From assembly GCF_041081105.1 (NCBI RefSeq), contig NZ_CP163528.1, positions 5,022,001-5,086,000 of the forward strand: a stretch of 64,000 nt of DNA, in the 5' to 3' direction. This DNA is from Promicromonospora sp. Populi (GTDB taxonomy: Bacteria; Actinomycetota; Actinomycetes; Actinomycetales; Cellulomonadaceae). The notes beneath the pieces are model-generated. The model was not told where the DNA came from. It did no database searches and saw nothing but the letters and a program-made list of their open reading frames with translations. Positions 52,831-60,406 of this stretch are shown here, piece by piece (the first letter of the stretch is position 1; every line of letters starts with the position of its first letter). The translations under genes were made by a program, and so were the position numbers.

Positions 52831-53316
52831 TTAGGAGATGGTGTAGCCGTCGGCTACGCACAGCTCCATCAGTTCGGTTACGTCCGCCTGGACGCGTGAA
52901 GTGTCCATGCTCAACTGACCTCCACCGCCCGACACAACGTCCTGGACCTGCTGGAATGGCTCCTTCAGCGAGCGGATAACGGTCGCGTACTCGGGCGGAG
53001 CGACCTCCAGGACACGGCCGAGATCGTCATTGATGTCGATCAGCTCTGCTGCATCCTTGTCGTCCAACTCGTCGCCGATCGCGAGGATTGCGTCAGGGAT
53101 GCGTCCGACAAGCGAATCGCTTCCGAGGTCTCCAGCGATCCCCTCGCACACCGCCTCGGCGTCCAAGGTTGGGCTCGGCGTCGGAGTTGCTGCCGGTGGA
53201 GCGGTTGACGGTGGGGGCGTGGTGCTCGGATTCCCGTCGGGCTCGCCCGACGAACATCCGGCAAGAACCGCGGTCAAGAAAGCGACTGCGGCGACAGAGA
53301 ACAGATGACGGACCAT
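52831..53316 (-). CDS. Small secreted lipoprotein of unknown function
   Basis: 161 residues with a clear lipoprotein signal (LFSVAAVAFLTAVLAGCSSG, lipid Cys21) and a Thr/Pro-rich linker (STTPPPSTAPPAATPTPSPT). The mature domain is acidic and helical (AILAIGDELDDKDAAELIDI, EYATVIRSLKEPFQQVQDVV) with two cysteines (VCEG and ELCVADGYTIS), perhaps a disulfide. No family recognised. It stands alone, 190 bp from the HAD gene. Confidence 0.75.
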   Translation of the reverse strand: MVRHLFSVAAVAFLTAVLAGCSSGEPDGNPSTTPPPSTAPPAATPTPSPTLDAEAVCEGIAGDLGSDSLVGRIPDAILAIGDELDDKDAAELIDINDDLGRVLEVAPPEYATVIRSLKEPFQQVQDVVSGGGGQLSMDTSRVQADVTELMELCVADGYTIS

Positions 53317-53507
53317 GGCGAGGTGCTCCGAGGCAGGAGTAGTGGTCGCGCTGACGGTACGGCCGCTCGCTTGGCTGCGGTAGGCATCCGATACCGGATC
53401 ACCCGGGTGAACGAGCCAATATGTGAATGTGCGTGTGGTCGCCGCGTGCCGTCAGGTCTTGTGATCCTGCTCGTCGAGGCCGCGTGGTTGCATACCGACG
53501 GCGGCCG

Positions 53508-54329
53508 TCAGTTCAGTAGTGAGAGCAGGGCGCTTGCGGCGCCGTCGTCGTCGATGGTGCCGGTGGTGTGGTCTGCGGCGGCGATGACGAATGCTGGTGC
53601 GTGGGCCATGGCGTGGCTGGTGGCGGCCCAGTTCAGCATCTCGATGTCGTTCTCGGAGTCTCCGATGGCGACGGTGTTGTGGTCCTCGATACCGAGTTCG
53701 GTGCGGACCTTCTCCAGGGCTGTGGCTTTGGAGATTCCTGGAGGGGTGATGTCGATCCAGTCGGCACGGGTGGCGATCGCCGTGAGGTTGAGTGCGCGTA
53801 GGGCCCAGACCATTCGGTAGGCGGATGGTCCGTGCAGGGCGAGGCGTGGTGTCGGGTCGGCCCAGAGTTGCTCGAGGCCGGTGACGCTGTGCTGAGTGCC
53901 GTTGAGCTCGCCATCAGGGAACGGGAGGTTCACGCGGTATCCGGTGCCGACGATCTCGGCGGCGATGCGCATCCCGGGCGCCGCCGCAACGGCTACGCGG
54001 ATGGCGTCCTCTGCGTCGACGGTGTGCTGTTCGGTGACTTGGTAGCGGTCGCCCACCAGATGTGCGGTGACCGCGCCGTTGCTCGCGACGATCCATGCGT
54101 CGTCGAGCCCGAGCTCCAGAGCCACGGGCAGGGCACCAGCCAGCGAACGGCCCGTGGCGAGAACGATGTGGTGCCCGGCCGCACGGACCTCGGCGGCCGC
54201 TGCACGCACGGCAGCAGTGGCCGGGTGGCCGGTGTGGACCAGGGTGCCGTCGATGTCGCACGCGACCAGTACCGACGCGGCGACGTCACCGAGCCGCGCG
54301 GGTTGTGTCTGGGGCTGGGTTGGGGTCAC
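53508..54329 (-). CDS. HAD-superfamily Cof-like phosphatase
   Basis: 273 residues, GTG start with an AGGA ribosome-binding site. Motif I ACDIDGTL (Asp25, Asp27), motif II LATGRS (~57-62), motif III Lys201 (GISKATALE), motif IV AIGDSENDIEML (~221-232). The type-IIB cap lies between. These enzymes dephosphorylate sugar phosphates, flavin precursors or other phosphometabolites in the cytoplasm; specificity is not predictable. It is close to, but separated by 45 bp from, the XRE regulator stop-start region. Confidence 0.87.
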   Translation of the reverse strand: MTPTQPQTQPARLGDVAASVLVACDIDGTLVHTGHPATAAVRAAAAEVRAAGHHIVLATGRSLAGALPVALELGLDDAWIVASNGAVTAHLVGDRYQVTEQHTVDAEDAIRVAVAAAPGMRIAAEIVGTGYRVNLPFPDGELNGTQHSVTGLEQLWADPTPRLALHGPSAYRMVWALRALNLTAIATRADWIDITPPGISKATALEKVRTELGIEDHNTVAIGDSENDIEMLNWAATSHAMAHAPAFVIAAADHTTGTIDDDGAASALLSLLN

Positions 54330-54374
54330 GTCCTGGAGCGTAAAGACACCCGCCGATCCCGGCGAGCAACTTGC

Positions 54375-55259
54375 TCAGGATTGCTCCGATCTGACTCGGA
54401 TTCGGGCAGCGATCGTCTCCAGTGCCCGGTCGAGCAGGGCGCGAGCCTTGCGGTCGTGGTCCGCGGTGAGGGCTAGGGACTCGAAGACCTTGGTATAGAG
54501 CTCGATCTCGGGTGGCTGGGCGAGGTTGAGCTCGGCCGAGAAGGTCTCGACAGTGACCAGATCGGCGTCGCGGATCCAGAAACCATGCTGCGGTGCGATG
54601 GGTGAGAACGTCTCGAACGGGATGACTCCGAGGCGGATGTTCGGCAGCATCGAGAGCGAGATGAGGCGGCCGACCTGGTCGAGCATCACCTCGGGCGGGC
54701 ACAGCGTGTACAGCAGCGTGGCCTCGGTGATGACGATGCGGAACTTCTTGCCCGGCCGGGACAGGATCTCCTGCCGCTGCATGCGCGCGGCCACAGCGCT
54801 GTCGATGTCCTGGCGGTGCCCGAACTGACGGGCGCTCTCGATGAAGCGGGACCGGGCGTACTCGGGGGTCTGAAACAGCCCGGGGACGAACACGGGGCAG
54901 AAGGCGCGGAAGATCGTCCCGAGGTCGTCGTCGCGGGCGTGGTGCTCCTGGTAGGACGCGAGCCCGCCACGCAGCAAGCGCCGCCACTCGGCATGCCGGG
55001 TCTCCAGCGTGTGCAGGGCAGCCAGCAGGCTCTCGATCTCCTGCTCGGCGTCGACCCCACGGCACCAAGCGCGAATGTCGTCGTCCGTCGGGGTCTGCTT
55101 GGCGTGCTCGATCTTGGAGACCTTGGAGGGTTGCCAGGACAGCGAGACGGCGAGCTGCTGGCCGGTCAGGCCACCAGCCCGCCGTAGTTCACGCAGGCGC
55201 GCCGCGAGTTCGTTGCGGGCGTCGTTGACATCAGCGCTTGTCGAGGTGTTTCGCGGCAA
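54375..55259 (-). CDS. XRE-family regulator with DUF5753-type C-terminal domain
   Basis: 294 residues from TTG 55259, preferred over upstream in-frame GTG/ATG (55298/55295) because those would overlap the previous gene by over 60 bp. An N-terminal helix-turn-helix (ELAARLRELRRAGGLTGQQL, then AVSLSWQPSKVSKIEHAKQTPTD) is followed by the DUF5753 features EHHARDDDLGTIFRAFCPVF, VPGLFQTPEYARSRF, MQRQEILSRPGKKFRIVITE and IRLGVIPFETFSPIAPQHGF. Such regulators sit beside DUF6879 genes throughout actinobacteria, as in WhiJ/BldB-type developmental systems of Streptomyces. Confidence 0.87.
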   Translation of the reverse strand: MPRNTSTSADVNDARNELAARLRELRRAGGLTGQQLAVSLSWQPSKVSKIEHAKQTPTDDDIRAWCRGVDAEQEIESLLAALHTLETRHAEWRRLLRGGLASYQEHHARDDDLGTIFRAFCPVFVPGLFQTPEYARSRFIESARQFGHRQDIDSAVAARMQRQEILSRPGKKFRIVITEATLLYTLCPPEVMLDQVGRLISLSMLPNIRLGVIPFETFSPIAPQHGFWIRDADLVTVETFSAELNLAQPPEIELYTKVFESLALTADHDRKARALLDRALETIAARIRVRSEQS

Positions 55260-55761
55260 AGTCGTCTCTCGTGATCGCGTGATGCCAAGCGGCATCACGC
55301 TGGTAGTTGAGCTCGACCACCACGGCCGGGTCCTGGATCAGCTCGAAGCCCAGGAGCTTGTCCTGGTCACCGAACACCAGCTTGGCCACCGTGCGGGAGT
55401 CGAACAGCCAGTAGTCGAACGTGGGCAAGTCTGCCGCGTCCTCGCGGGCGAGGTAGCGGATGTCCTCCCCCGCCTCGTTGTTGAACGCGGCGTAGGTGAG
55501 CCCGAACCGGCTGTAGTCCGTGAGCGGGAGCGAGACGACCCGGACCCGCCGGAACCTCCGGCCGGCCCGCGTGGCCTGGCCGATTTCGGGCAGCCAGTCA
55601 CCGAGCCAGCCCGGATCGACCACCCCGTCCAGGAACCGCTGCAGCGGCTCCTGCTCACTGGGCACGTTGTACGCATCGCGCACCTCCAGCCGGTAAGCCG
55701 TGTGCTCGAACGACTCGAACAGGTCCCGCCACCGGGGACCGATCGGGAGCAGCTCGCTCAG
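55231..55761 (-). CDS. DUF6879-family protein
   Basis: 176 residues. The best start is a CTG at 55761: AGGAGGAC sits 7 bp upstream and CTGA overlaps the previous stop, while no in-frame ATG, GTG or TTG is nearby. The protein contains FESFEHTAYRLEVRDAYNVP, the DUF6879 signature, followed by RRVRVVSLPLTDYSRFGLTY and DYWLFDSRTVAKLVFGDQDK. DUF6879 proteins are of unknown biochemical role and pair with DUF5753 regulators. The 3' end overlaps the regulator start. Confidence 0.82.
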   Translation of the reverse strand: MSELLPIGPRWRDLFESFEHTAYRLEVRDAYNVPSEQEPLQRFLDGVVDPGWLGDWLPEIGQATRAGRRFRRVRVVSLPLTDYSRFGLTYAAFNNEAGEDIRYLAREDAADLPTFDYWLFDSRTVAKLVFGDQDKLLGFELIQDPAVVVELNYQRDAAWHHAITRDDFAAKHLDKR

Positions 55762-55994
55762 GACCGGTCCTCCTGCTCCTGACGGTGGCGAATCGCGAGG
55801 TCGATGATCTCCGCAGGGATCTCCACGATCGTCTCGTGCGCCGGGATGTCTCCGACATCCTGCAGCGCAGAAGCGTCCGTGACCCGCCACCCCTGCACGA
55901 GGTAGGACGCCCGGTCCTCACGGTCGGTGGCGAACAGCGTGGGCGACCCGTCCTTGCCGGACTGCGGGTCCTTACCGAGGAAGCGTGCACGCAT
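55758..55994 (-). CDS. Small partner protein of the DUF6879/XRE module
   Basis: 78 residues from ATG 55994, which has GGAG eight bases upstream; an earlier in-frame ATG is at 56006. Begins MRARFLGKDPQSGKDGSPTL, continues RASYLVQGWRVTD and ends in an acidic/basic helix (IPAEIIDLAIRHRQEQEDRS). Proteins with this RFLGKDP...SPTLFATDR...YLVQGW pattern recur before DUF6879 genes. No biochemical function is known. Its stop overlaps the DUF6879 start. Confidence 0.78.
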   Translation of the reverse strand: MRARFLGKDPQSGKDGSPTLFATDREDRASYLVQGWRVTDASALQDVGDIPAHETIVEIPAEIIDLAIRHRQEQEDRS

Positions 55995-56195
55995 GGCGAT
56001 CTCCATTGCTCGAAAACTGGGTCGGCTGCGTAGCAAGGTTCTCCCCGAAACCAGTGGCGCGTCAAGGGGCAGCAGGAGGTGGTGCGCCCGCAATGCCGTC
56101 GTGCACGAGGCCACCGTCCTGTACCCGCCAGGAGGGGTGATCTCTGGGGAGTGGCCTTTGAATGGCTTTCGGGCAACGCCGTGACCTATCCGATA

Positions 56196-56660
56196 GTGAC
56201 GCTAGGAGGTGACCTTGAGCGATGCATCGGGAAGGATGCGCTTGTGCACGAGGTTCGGATTGGCTCCGCTAGCGAGCACCTGCTCCTGAAAGCGGGTGCC
56301 GATCCTGAAGCGCCCCAATCCTTGGCTGCCACGCTTCAGTCGAACGGGCTCGCGGCAGCCACGCAGGTGCCGCAGCACTACGCGACCGGGTTCCAAGACC
56401 TGGCCGAGTTCTTTGCCACGCTGGAAGAAGGATGGCGCGGGTGGGCGGGGGTTCAGACGTGGAAGTCGTTGGAGGGCGAACTGACGATTGAGGCACGTCA
56501 TCAATTCGGCCACGTCCGGTTGACCGTGACGCTTCGCAACCTGCGTTGGGAGTGGGGCAACGATGGCTGGCATGCCACGGTCGATCTCACTATCGATCCG
56601 GGTGAGCAGTTGTCTCGGATCGCTCGGGAGACCGCCGCATTAGCCAGTGGCGAGGAATGA
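56196..56660 (+). CDS. DUF6228-like protein
   Basis: 154 residues if GTG 56196 is used; alternatives are GTG 56181 and GTG 56244, the latter having GGAAGG eight bases upstream. The family pattern is HEVRIGSASEHLLLKAG, TGFQDLAEFFATLEEGWRGW, TWKSLEGELTIEARHQFGHV and WHATVDLTIDPGEQL, a beta-sandwich-like protein similar to DUF6228. Function unknown. Less GC3-biased than flanking housekeeping genes. Its 3' end overlaps the convergent ligase gene by 21 bp. Confidence 0.7.
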   Translation: MTLGGDLERCIGKDALVHEVRIGSASEHLLLKAGADPEAPQSLAATLQSNGLAAATQVPQHYATGFQDLAEFFATLEEGWRGWAGVQTWKSLEGELTIEARHQFGHVRLTVTLRNLRWEWGNDGWHATVDLTIDPGEQLSRIARETAALASGEE

Positions 56661-58298
56661 GCGGACGGCATCAATGGTGTCGGCTTCGTCGGCTGTCTTG
56701 TCTTCCCGATAGCGGAGGACGCGCGCGAATCGAAGCGCTACCCCTCCGGGATAGCGTGAAGAGCGCTGGACGCCATCGAACGCGATCTCGACCACTTGCT
56801 CAGGGCGGACCGTCACGACCCATCCATCGTCTTCGGTCCGGAGCTCGGTGAAGCGCTCCGTCTGCCACTGAAGCGTCTTGTCGTCAAGACCCTTGAACGT
56901 CCTGCCGAGCATGACGAACCCGCCCTCGGGGTCGCGCGCGCCGAGGTGGATGTTGGACAGCCAGCCCTGTCGGCGGCCCGAGCCGCGCTCGACCGCCAGC
57001 ACCACGAGGTCGAGGGTCTGGCGGGGCTTGACCTTGACCCAGCCGGCGCCGCGCCGTCCGGCCGCGTAGGGCGCGTCCAGCGCCTTGACCACCACGCCCT
57101 CCTGGCCCTCGCGCAGCGCACCCGCGAAGAACTCCGCAGCTGCCTCGGGATCCGACGTCACCAGGCGGCGCACGGTATGCGGCGCCGCGACCTCGTCGAG
57201 GACCGCCAGGCGCTCGCGCAGCGAGGCATCGAGCAGGTCGCGCCCGTCGGCGTGCAGCACGTCGAAGAAGAACGGGGTGAGCTGCAGCTGGTCCGCCAAG
57301 TCAGCCCCAGCCGTCTCCTTGGCGCTCTCCCGAGTCGCGGAACGCGCGGCTGTCTCCTGGAACGGTCGGGGTACGCCGTCCGGCCCGACGCCGAGCGCCT
57401 CGCCGTCGAGCACCAGGTCGTCGGACCCAAGGGCGCGCACCGCGGCGACGATCTCCGGGACGCGGTCGGTGATGTCGTCCAGCGAGCGCGTCACGACGAG
57501 CACCTCGTCCCCGCTCCGATGCACCTGGATGCGGATGCCGTCGAGCTTGACGTCGATACAGAGCTCGGTGCGGTCTTGGGAGCTGGCCCCTGCGCTAGTT
57601 CCCGTGCCGTCTTCCGGACCGTCTCCCGAATCGGCCTCGGCGGCCGCGTCCCCGGATCCCAGCTTCTCGAACGCGGCTGCGATGTCCGGCGCCGACGCCG
57701 CGAGCATCGGTCGCACCGGCAGGCCCACCTCGAGTGTGAACGCCTCCAGCGCGGCCAGCGGATCGTCCGCGAGGAGGGCGGCGCTCGCCACCGGCCCGGT
57801 TTCCCCGCGCAGCATGACGGCGCGGCGGACGGCGGCGGCCGGAACCCCGGCGGCCTCGGCGACGGCGTCGACCACCACCGAGTCGAGCGCGCCCTGCCGC
57901 AGCTCGCCCGCGACCAGGCCGCGCAGGAACGCCTGCTCGCGCTCGGTCGCGGCGCCGAACAGCTCCCCGGCCGCAGTGGAGCGGGCCAGCGCTGACCCGG
58001 GGCCTTCGAGACCCGCCATCGCGGCGAACGCCGAATCGACGTCGCGCACTGTGAGCGTGGCTGTTGCCGCCGGTGGCGGAAGGTCGCGGAGCGCCGCATA
58101 ACCGAGGCCGGTGCGCCGCTGGCGCAGCTCACCGGCGAGGTAGGCGACGACGATCTCGATGTCGGCGCCGGGCTCCGCGCCGTCCTGGTCGGCCGCGGCG
58201 GCACGACGCAGCAGGTCGGCGATCGCCGCGCGCTTAGCGAGCCGCGATCGCGTGGCGGCGACGGCGTCGGACGTGGCGGCGACCTCGGCGAGAAGCAT
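56640..58298 (-). CDS. ATP-dependent DNA ligase (LigB-like)
   Basis: 552 residues. Helical N-terminal DNA-binding domain (~1-195), then nucleotidyltransferase motif I CIDVKLDGIRIQVH (adenylated Lys251), motif III region LVLDGEAL, motif IV EGVVVKALDAPY, motif V WVKVKP, and an OB-fold C-terminus (GGFVMLGRTFKGL, VEIAFDGVQRSSRYPGGVAL, LRFARVLRYREDK). The architecture matches mycobacterial LigB, a nick-sealing ligase accessory to NAD-dependent LigA. An acidic Gly/Ser insert at ~213-240 is unusual. The neighbouring HTH_42 protein suggests a DNA-repair locus. Confidence 0.9.
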   Translation of the reverse strand: MLLAEVAATSDAVAATRSRLAKRAAIADLLRRAAAADQDGAEPGADIEIVVAYLAGELRQRRTGLGYAALRDLPPPAATATLTVRDVDSAFAAMAGLEGPGSALARSTAAGELFGAATEREQAFLRGLVAGELRQGALDSVVVDAVAEAAGVPAAAVRRAVMLRGETGPVASAALLADDPLAALEAFTLEVGLPVRPMLAASAPDIAAAFEKLGSGDAAAEADSGDGPEDGTGTSAGASSQDRTELCIDVKLDGIRIQVHRSGDEVLVVTRSLDDITDRVPEIVAAVRALGSDDLVLDGEALGVGPDGVPRPFQETAARSATRESAKETAGADLADQLQLTPFFFDVLHADGRDLLDASLRERLAVLDEVAAPHTVRRLVTSDPEAAAEFFAGALREGQEGVVVKALDAPYAAGRRGAGWVKVKPRQTLDLVVLAVERGSGRRQGWLSNIHLGARDPEGGFVMLGRTFKGLDDKTLQWQTERFTELRTEDDGWVVTVRPEQVVEIAFDGVQRSSRYPGGVALRFARVLRYREDKTADEADTIDAVRSFLATG

Positions 58299-58345
58299 GC
58301 TCCATCTTGACGCCCTTCCGGCGCGCTTGCCCCCTCCGGCTTACG

Positions 58346-59455
58346 TCAGCCGTGGGGCCAGGCCGTCATAGCGGCTTCGACCGCCTTGCGGGTGCGTGCG
58401 CTCACTCCCGGGAGGAGCTCGAACGCCTCCTCGTCCCGCTTTGGCGCGCGGCGCCAGGTCCCGATCAGCCGGCCGTCCACGAGGACCGCTGGGCGGAAGA
58501 TCCCGTTGACGAACGGCACGACCAGCCGCATTGCCTCGGCGTCCGCGACCAGCACGCGGTCCTGGTACGCCATCACGATCTCGTCGAACCCGGGCACGAG
58601 CAGCACATCGGTGGTCTCCGCGAGCACGGAAACGTCTGGAACCCGGTCGACGAGCATCGCCCGCCCATCGACCACCACGTCGACGACGGCGTCCGGCTCC
58701 GCCTCCCGCAGGGCGGCGACGGCCGCGCGCACGGGCGTCTTGGGCAGGCCCAGCCACCAGGCGAAGTCGTCCACGGTGGCGGGCCCACGGCTGGCGAAGT
58801 AGGAGCGGGCGATGCGGCGCAGCGCCGCGTCCGGTTCCTCGGGCGGGACAGCACCGGCGTCCGGCGTCGCGACCATCAGCTGTTGCGCCCCGGCGAACCC
58901 GGCCCAGTGCAGCACTCCCTGGACTGCCAGGGTGCCGATCAGGTGGTAGCCGCGTTGTCCCTCGACGGGTATCCCCGCCTGCTGCCACAGTTCGACCATC
59001 GCGGCGCGCGTGATCCCACGGTTGTTGCCCGACGCCGCCAGCGCCTCGCGGGCTACCGCCTCCGCGTGGGCAACCACCGTGTCGTCCAGCCCCTCGTCCT
59101 CGCGGTTGCGCCGGCCCGCGCGGTGCACACGCTCGGCCGTCAGCGAGAGGAGGGCCGCGAGGTCGCCAGGCGTGGTGGCGAAGAGCGTGCCGCGCTGGGT
59201 CCACCCGCGGACCAGCTCGCCGGCGTCGAAGGCGGCGCGCACGTCCTCGATCGTGGTGCCCGGCCGCGACCGGACCGCGATGGCTCGGAGCACGGCGGGC
59301 AGGTCCTGGCCCTGCAGGGCCACCATCCGGCGGACCACGTCGACGGGTGACGGCCCGGTGGAGCCCGCCGCGTCGTCGGGCAGCAGCAGACCTTGCGTGC
59401 GCAGGCGGAGCCTGCGTGCCGCATCGGGGGAGAGCTCGGTGGTACCGGAGGTCAT
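58346..59455 (-). CDS. HTH_42 winged-helix protein, putative YcaQ/AlkX-like DNA glycosylase
   Basis: 369 residues. The N-terminal part contains VDVVRRMVALQGQDLPAVLR, with a Q-x-Q motif (Gln48, Gln50) in the position of the catalytic QxQ of YcaQ/AlkX-like glycosylases, then RGWTQRGTLFATTPGDLAAL, winged-helix repeats and the C-terminal LVPGFDEIVMAYQDR and RPAVLVDGRLIGTWRR of HTH_42 proteins. YcaQ family members unhook DNA interstrand crosslinks or excise N-alkylated bases. It is 47 bp upstream of the ligase gene, likely in one operon. Confidence 0.82.
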   Translation of the reverse strand: MTSGTTELSPDAARRLRLRTQGLLLPDDAAGSTGPSPVDVVRRMVALQGQDLPAVLRAIAVRSRPGTTIEDVRAAFDAGELVRGWTQRGTLFATTPGDLAALLSLTAERVHRAGRRNREDEGLDDTVVAHAEAVAREALAASGNNRGITRAAMVELWQQAGIPVEGQRGYHLIGTLAVQGVLHWAGFAGAQQLMVATPDAGAVPPEEPDAALRRIARSYFASRGPATVDDFAWWLGLPKTPVRAAVAALREAEPDAVVDVVVDGRAMLVDRVPDVSVLAETTDVLLVPGFDEIVMAYQDRVLVADAEAMRLVVPFVNGIFRPAVLVDGRLIGTWRRAPKRDEEAFELLPGVSARTRKAVEAAMTAWPHG

Positions 59456-59542
59456 GCGGGAAGGTTACGTGGCACCGGTGACACTCCCGGGTGTCCGGCT
59501 CGCCTTGTGGCACCGGCCGCGGTGTTCATAGGGTTGGCGCCC

Positions 59543-60292
59543 ATGAGCCGCACCGAGGTCATCGTTCGTGTGGTCGCCTACGTCGCGCTGTTCGTCGGCG
59601 GTCCTGCGCTCCTGGTCTTCGGCTGGATCCTCTTTGTGCCCGGCGAGGCGCTGTGCGACGGCGAGGTGATGAGCCCGGGGCAGACGTGCGGGCTGTTCCT
59701 CGAGCCCGGTGACTCCTACGAGGAGATGGTCGCCGAGACCAACGGGCGCCGCGTCATCGCGCAGGTTGCCGCGGGGGTGGCCGCCGTCGGGCTCATCGGG
59801 GTTCCCGCGGTCGAGATCTACCGGCGTCGGCAGGGGCCGGCGCCGCGGTGGTTCACCCCCGAGACGGTGCTCGGCGACCACCCGGGGACGGTCACGCCAC
59901 AGCTCTTGCAGCGGGCGACGGTCGCGTTCACCGAGCGGCTGGCCGAGCGGGAGCGCGCCGTCGGGCCGGATCATCTAGACACCCTGACGTGGCGGTACAA
60001 CCTCGCGAGCGTGCTGGTCCTGGCGGGTGACGCGGACCGGGCGATCCTGCTCTACGAGGCGGTGGCCGCGGGCCGACGGCGGGCGCTGGGCCCCGACCAC
60101 CGAGACACGCTCACCGCGGAGACCGGGGTGGCCTACGCGCACGCCATGGGCGGCGACCCGGCCCTGGCGGACACGCTGTGCCAGGCGCTGCGGGCGCGCG
60201 CGGAGCGCCTCCTGCCCGCCGGGGACCGCCTGCTGCAGACGATCCTCCGAGCCCACGGCGTGGCCGTGGTGCGCTCGGCCGGCTCGATCTAG
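59543..60292 (+). CDS. Two-span membrane protein with cytoplasmic TPR domain
   Basis: 249 residues from ATG 59543. TM1 ~7-33 and TM2 ~73-93 enclose a short outer loop with two cysteines (Cys38, Cys49). Residues ~105-249 contain kinesin-light-chain-like TPR repeats (GPDHLDTLTWRYNLASVLVL, LGPDHRDTLTAETGVAYAH). Tetratricopeptide arrays of this kind usually mediate protein contacts; no catalytic motif is visible. It is divergent from the HTH_42 gene; a GTGAC-N5-GTCAC palindrome (60309-60323) lies downstream, before the next gene. Confidence 0.75.
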   Translation: MSRTEVIVRVVAYVALFVGGPALLVFGWILFVPGEALCDGEVMSPGQTCGLFLEPGDSYEEMVAETNGRRVIAQVAAGVAAVGLIGVPAVEIYRRRQGPAPRWFTPETVLGDHPGTVTPQLLQRATVAFTERLAERERAVGPDHLDTLTWRYNLASVLVLAGDADRAILLYEAVAAGRRRALGPDHRDTLTAETGVAYAHAMGGDPALADTLCQALRARAERLLPAGDRLLQTILRAHGVAVVRSAGSI

Positions 60293-60406
60293 GCCCGCCC
60301 GGCCGCCAGTGACACTGCGTCACCTGTTCCTCCCGCGGAATGTCACGGGGGAGTGGTGACGCGGTCGCACTGGCCGGTGTGCACCCCGGCTGGTGGGATC
60401 GTGGGT

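Noticed and set aside
52442..52979. Plus-strand open frames running out of the heptanucleotide array
   Set aside because: They exist because the 7-bp unit has no stop in any frame; downstream residues show no bias, ribosome-binding site or homology and overlap a lipoprotein gene.
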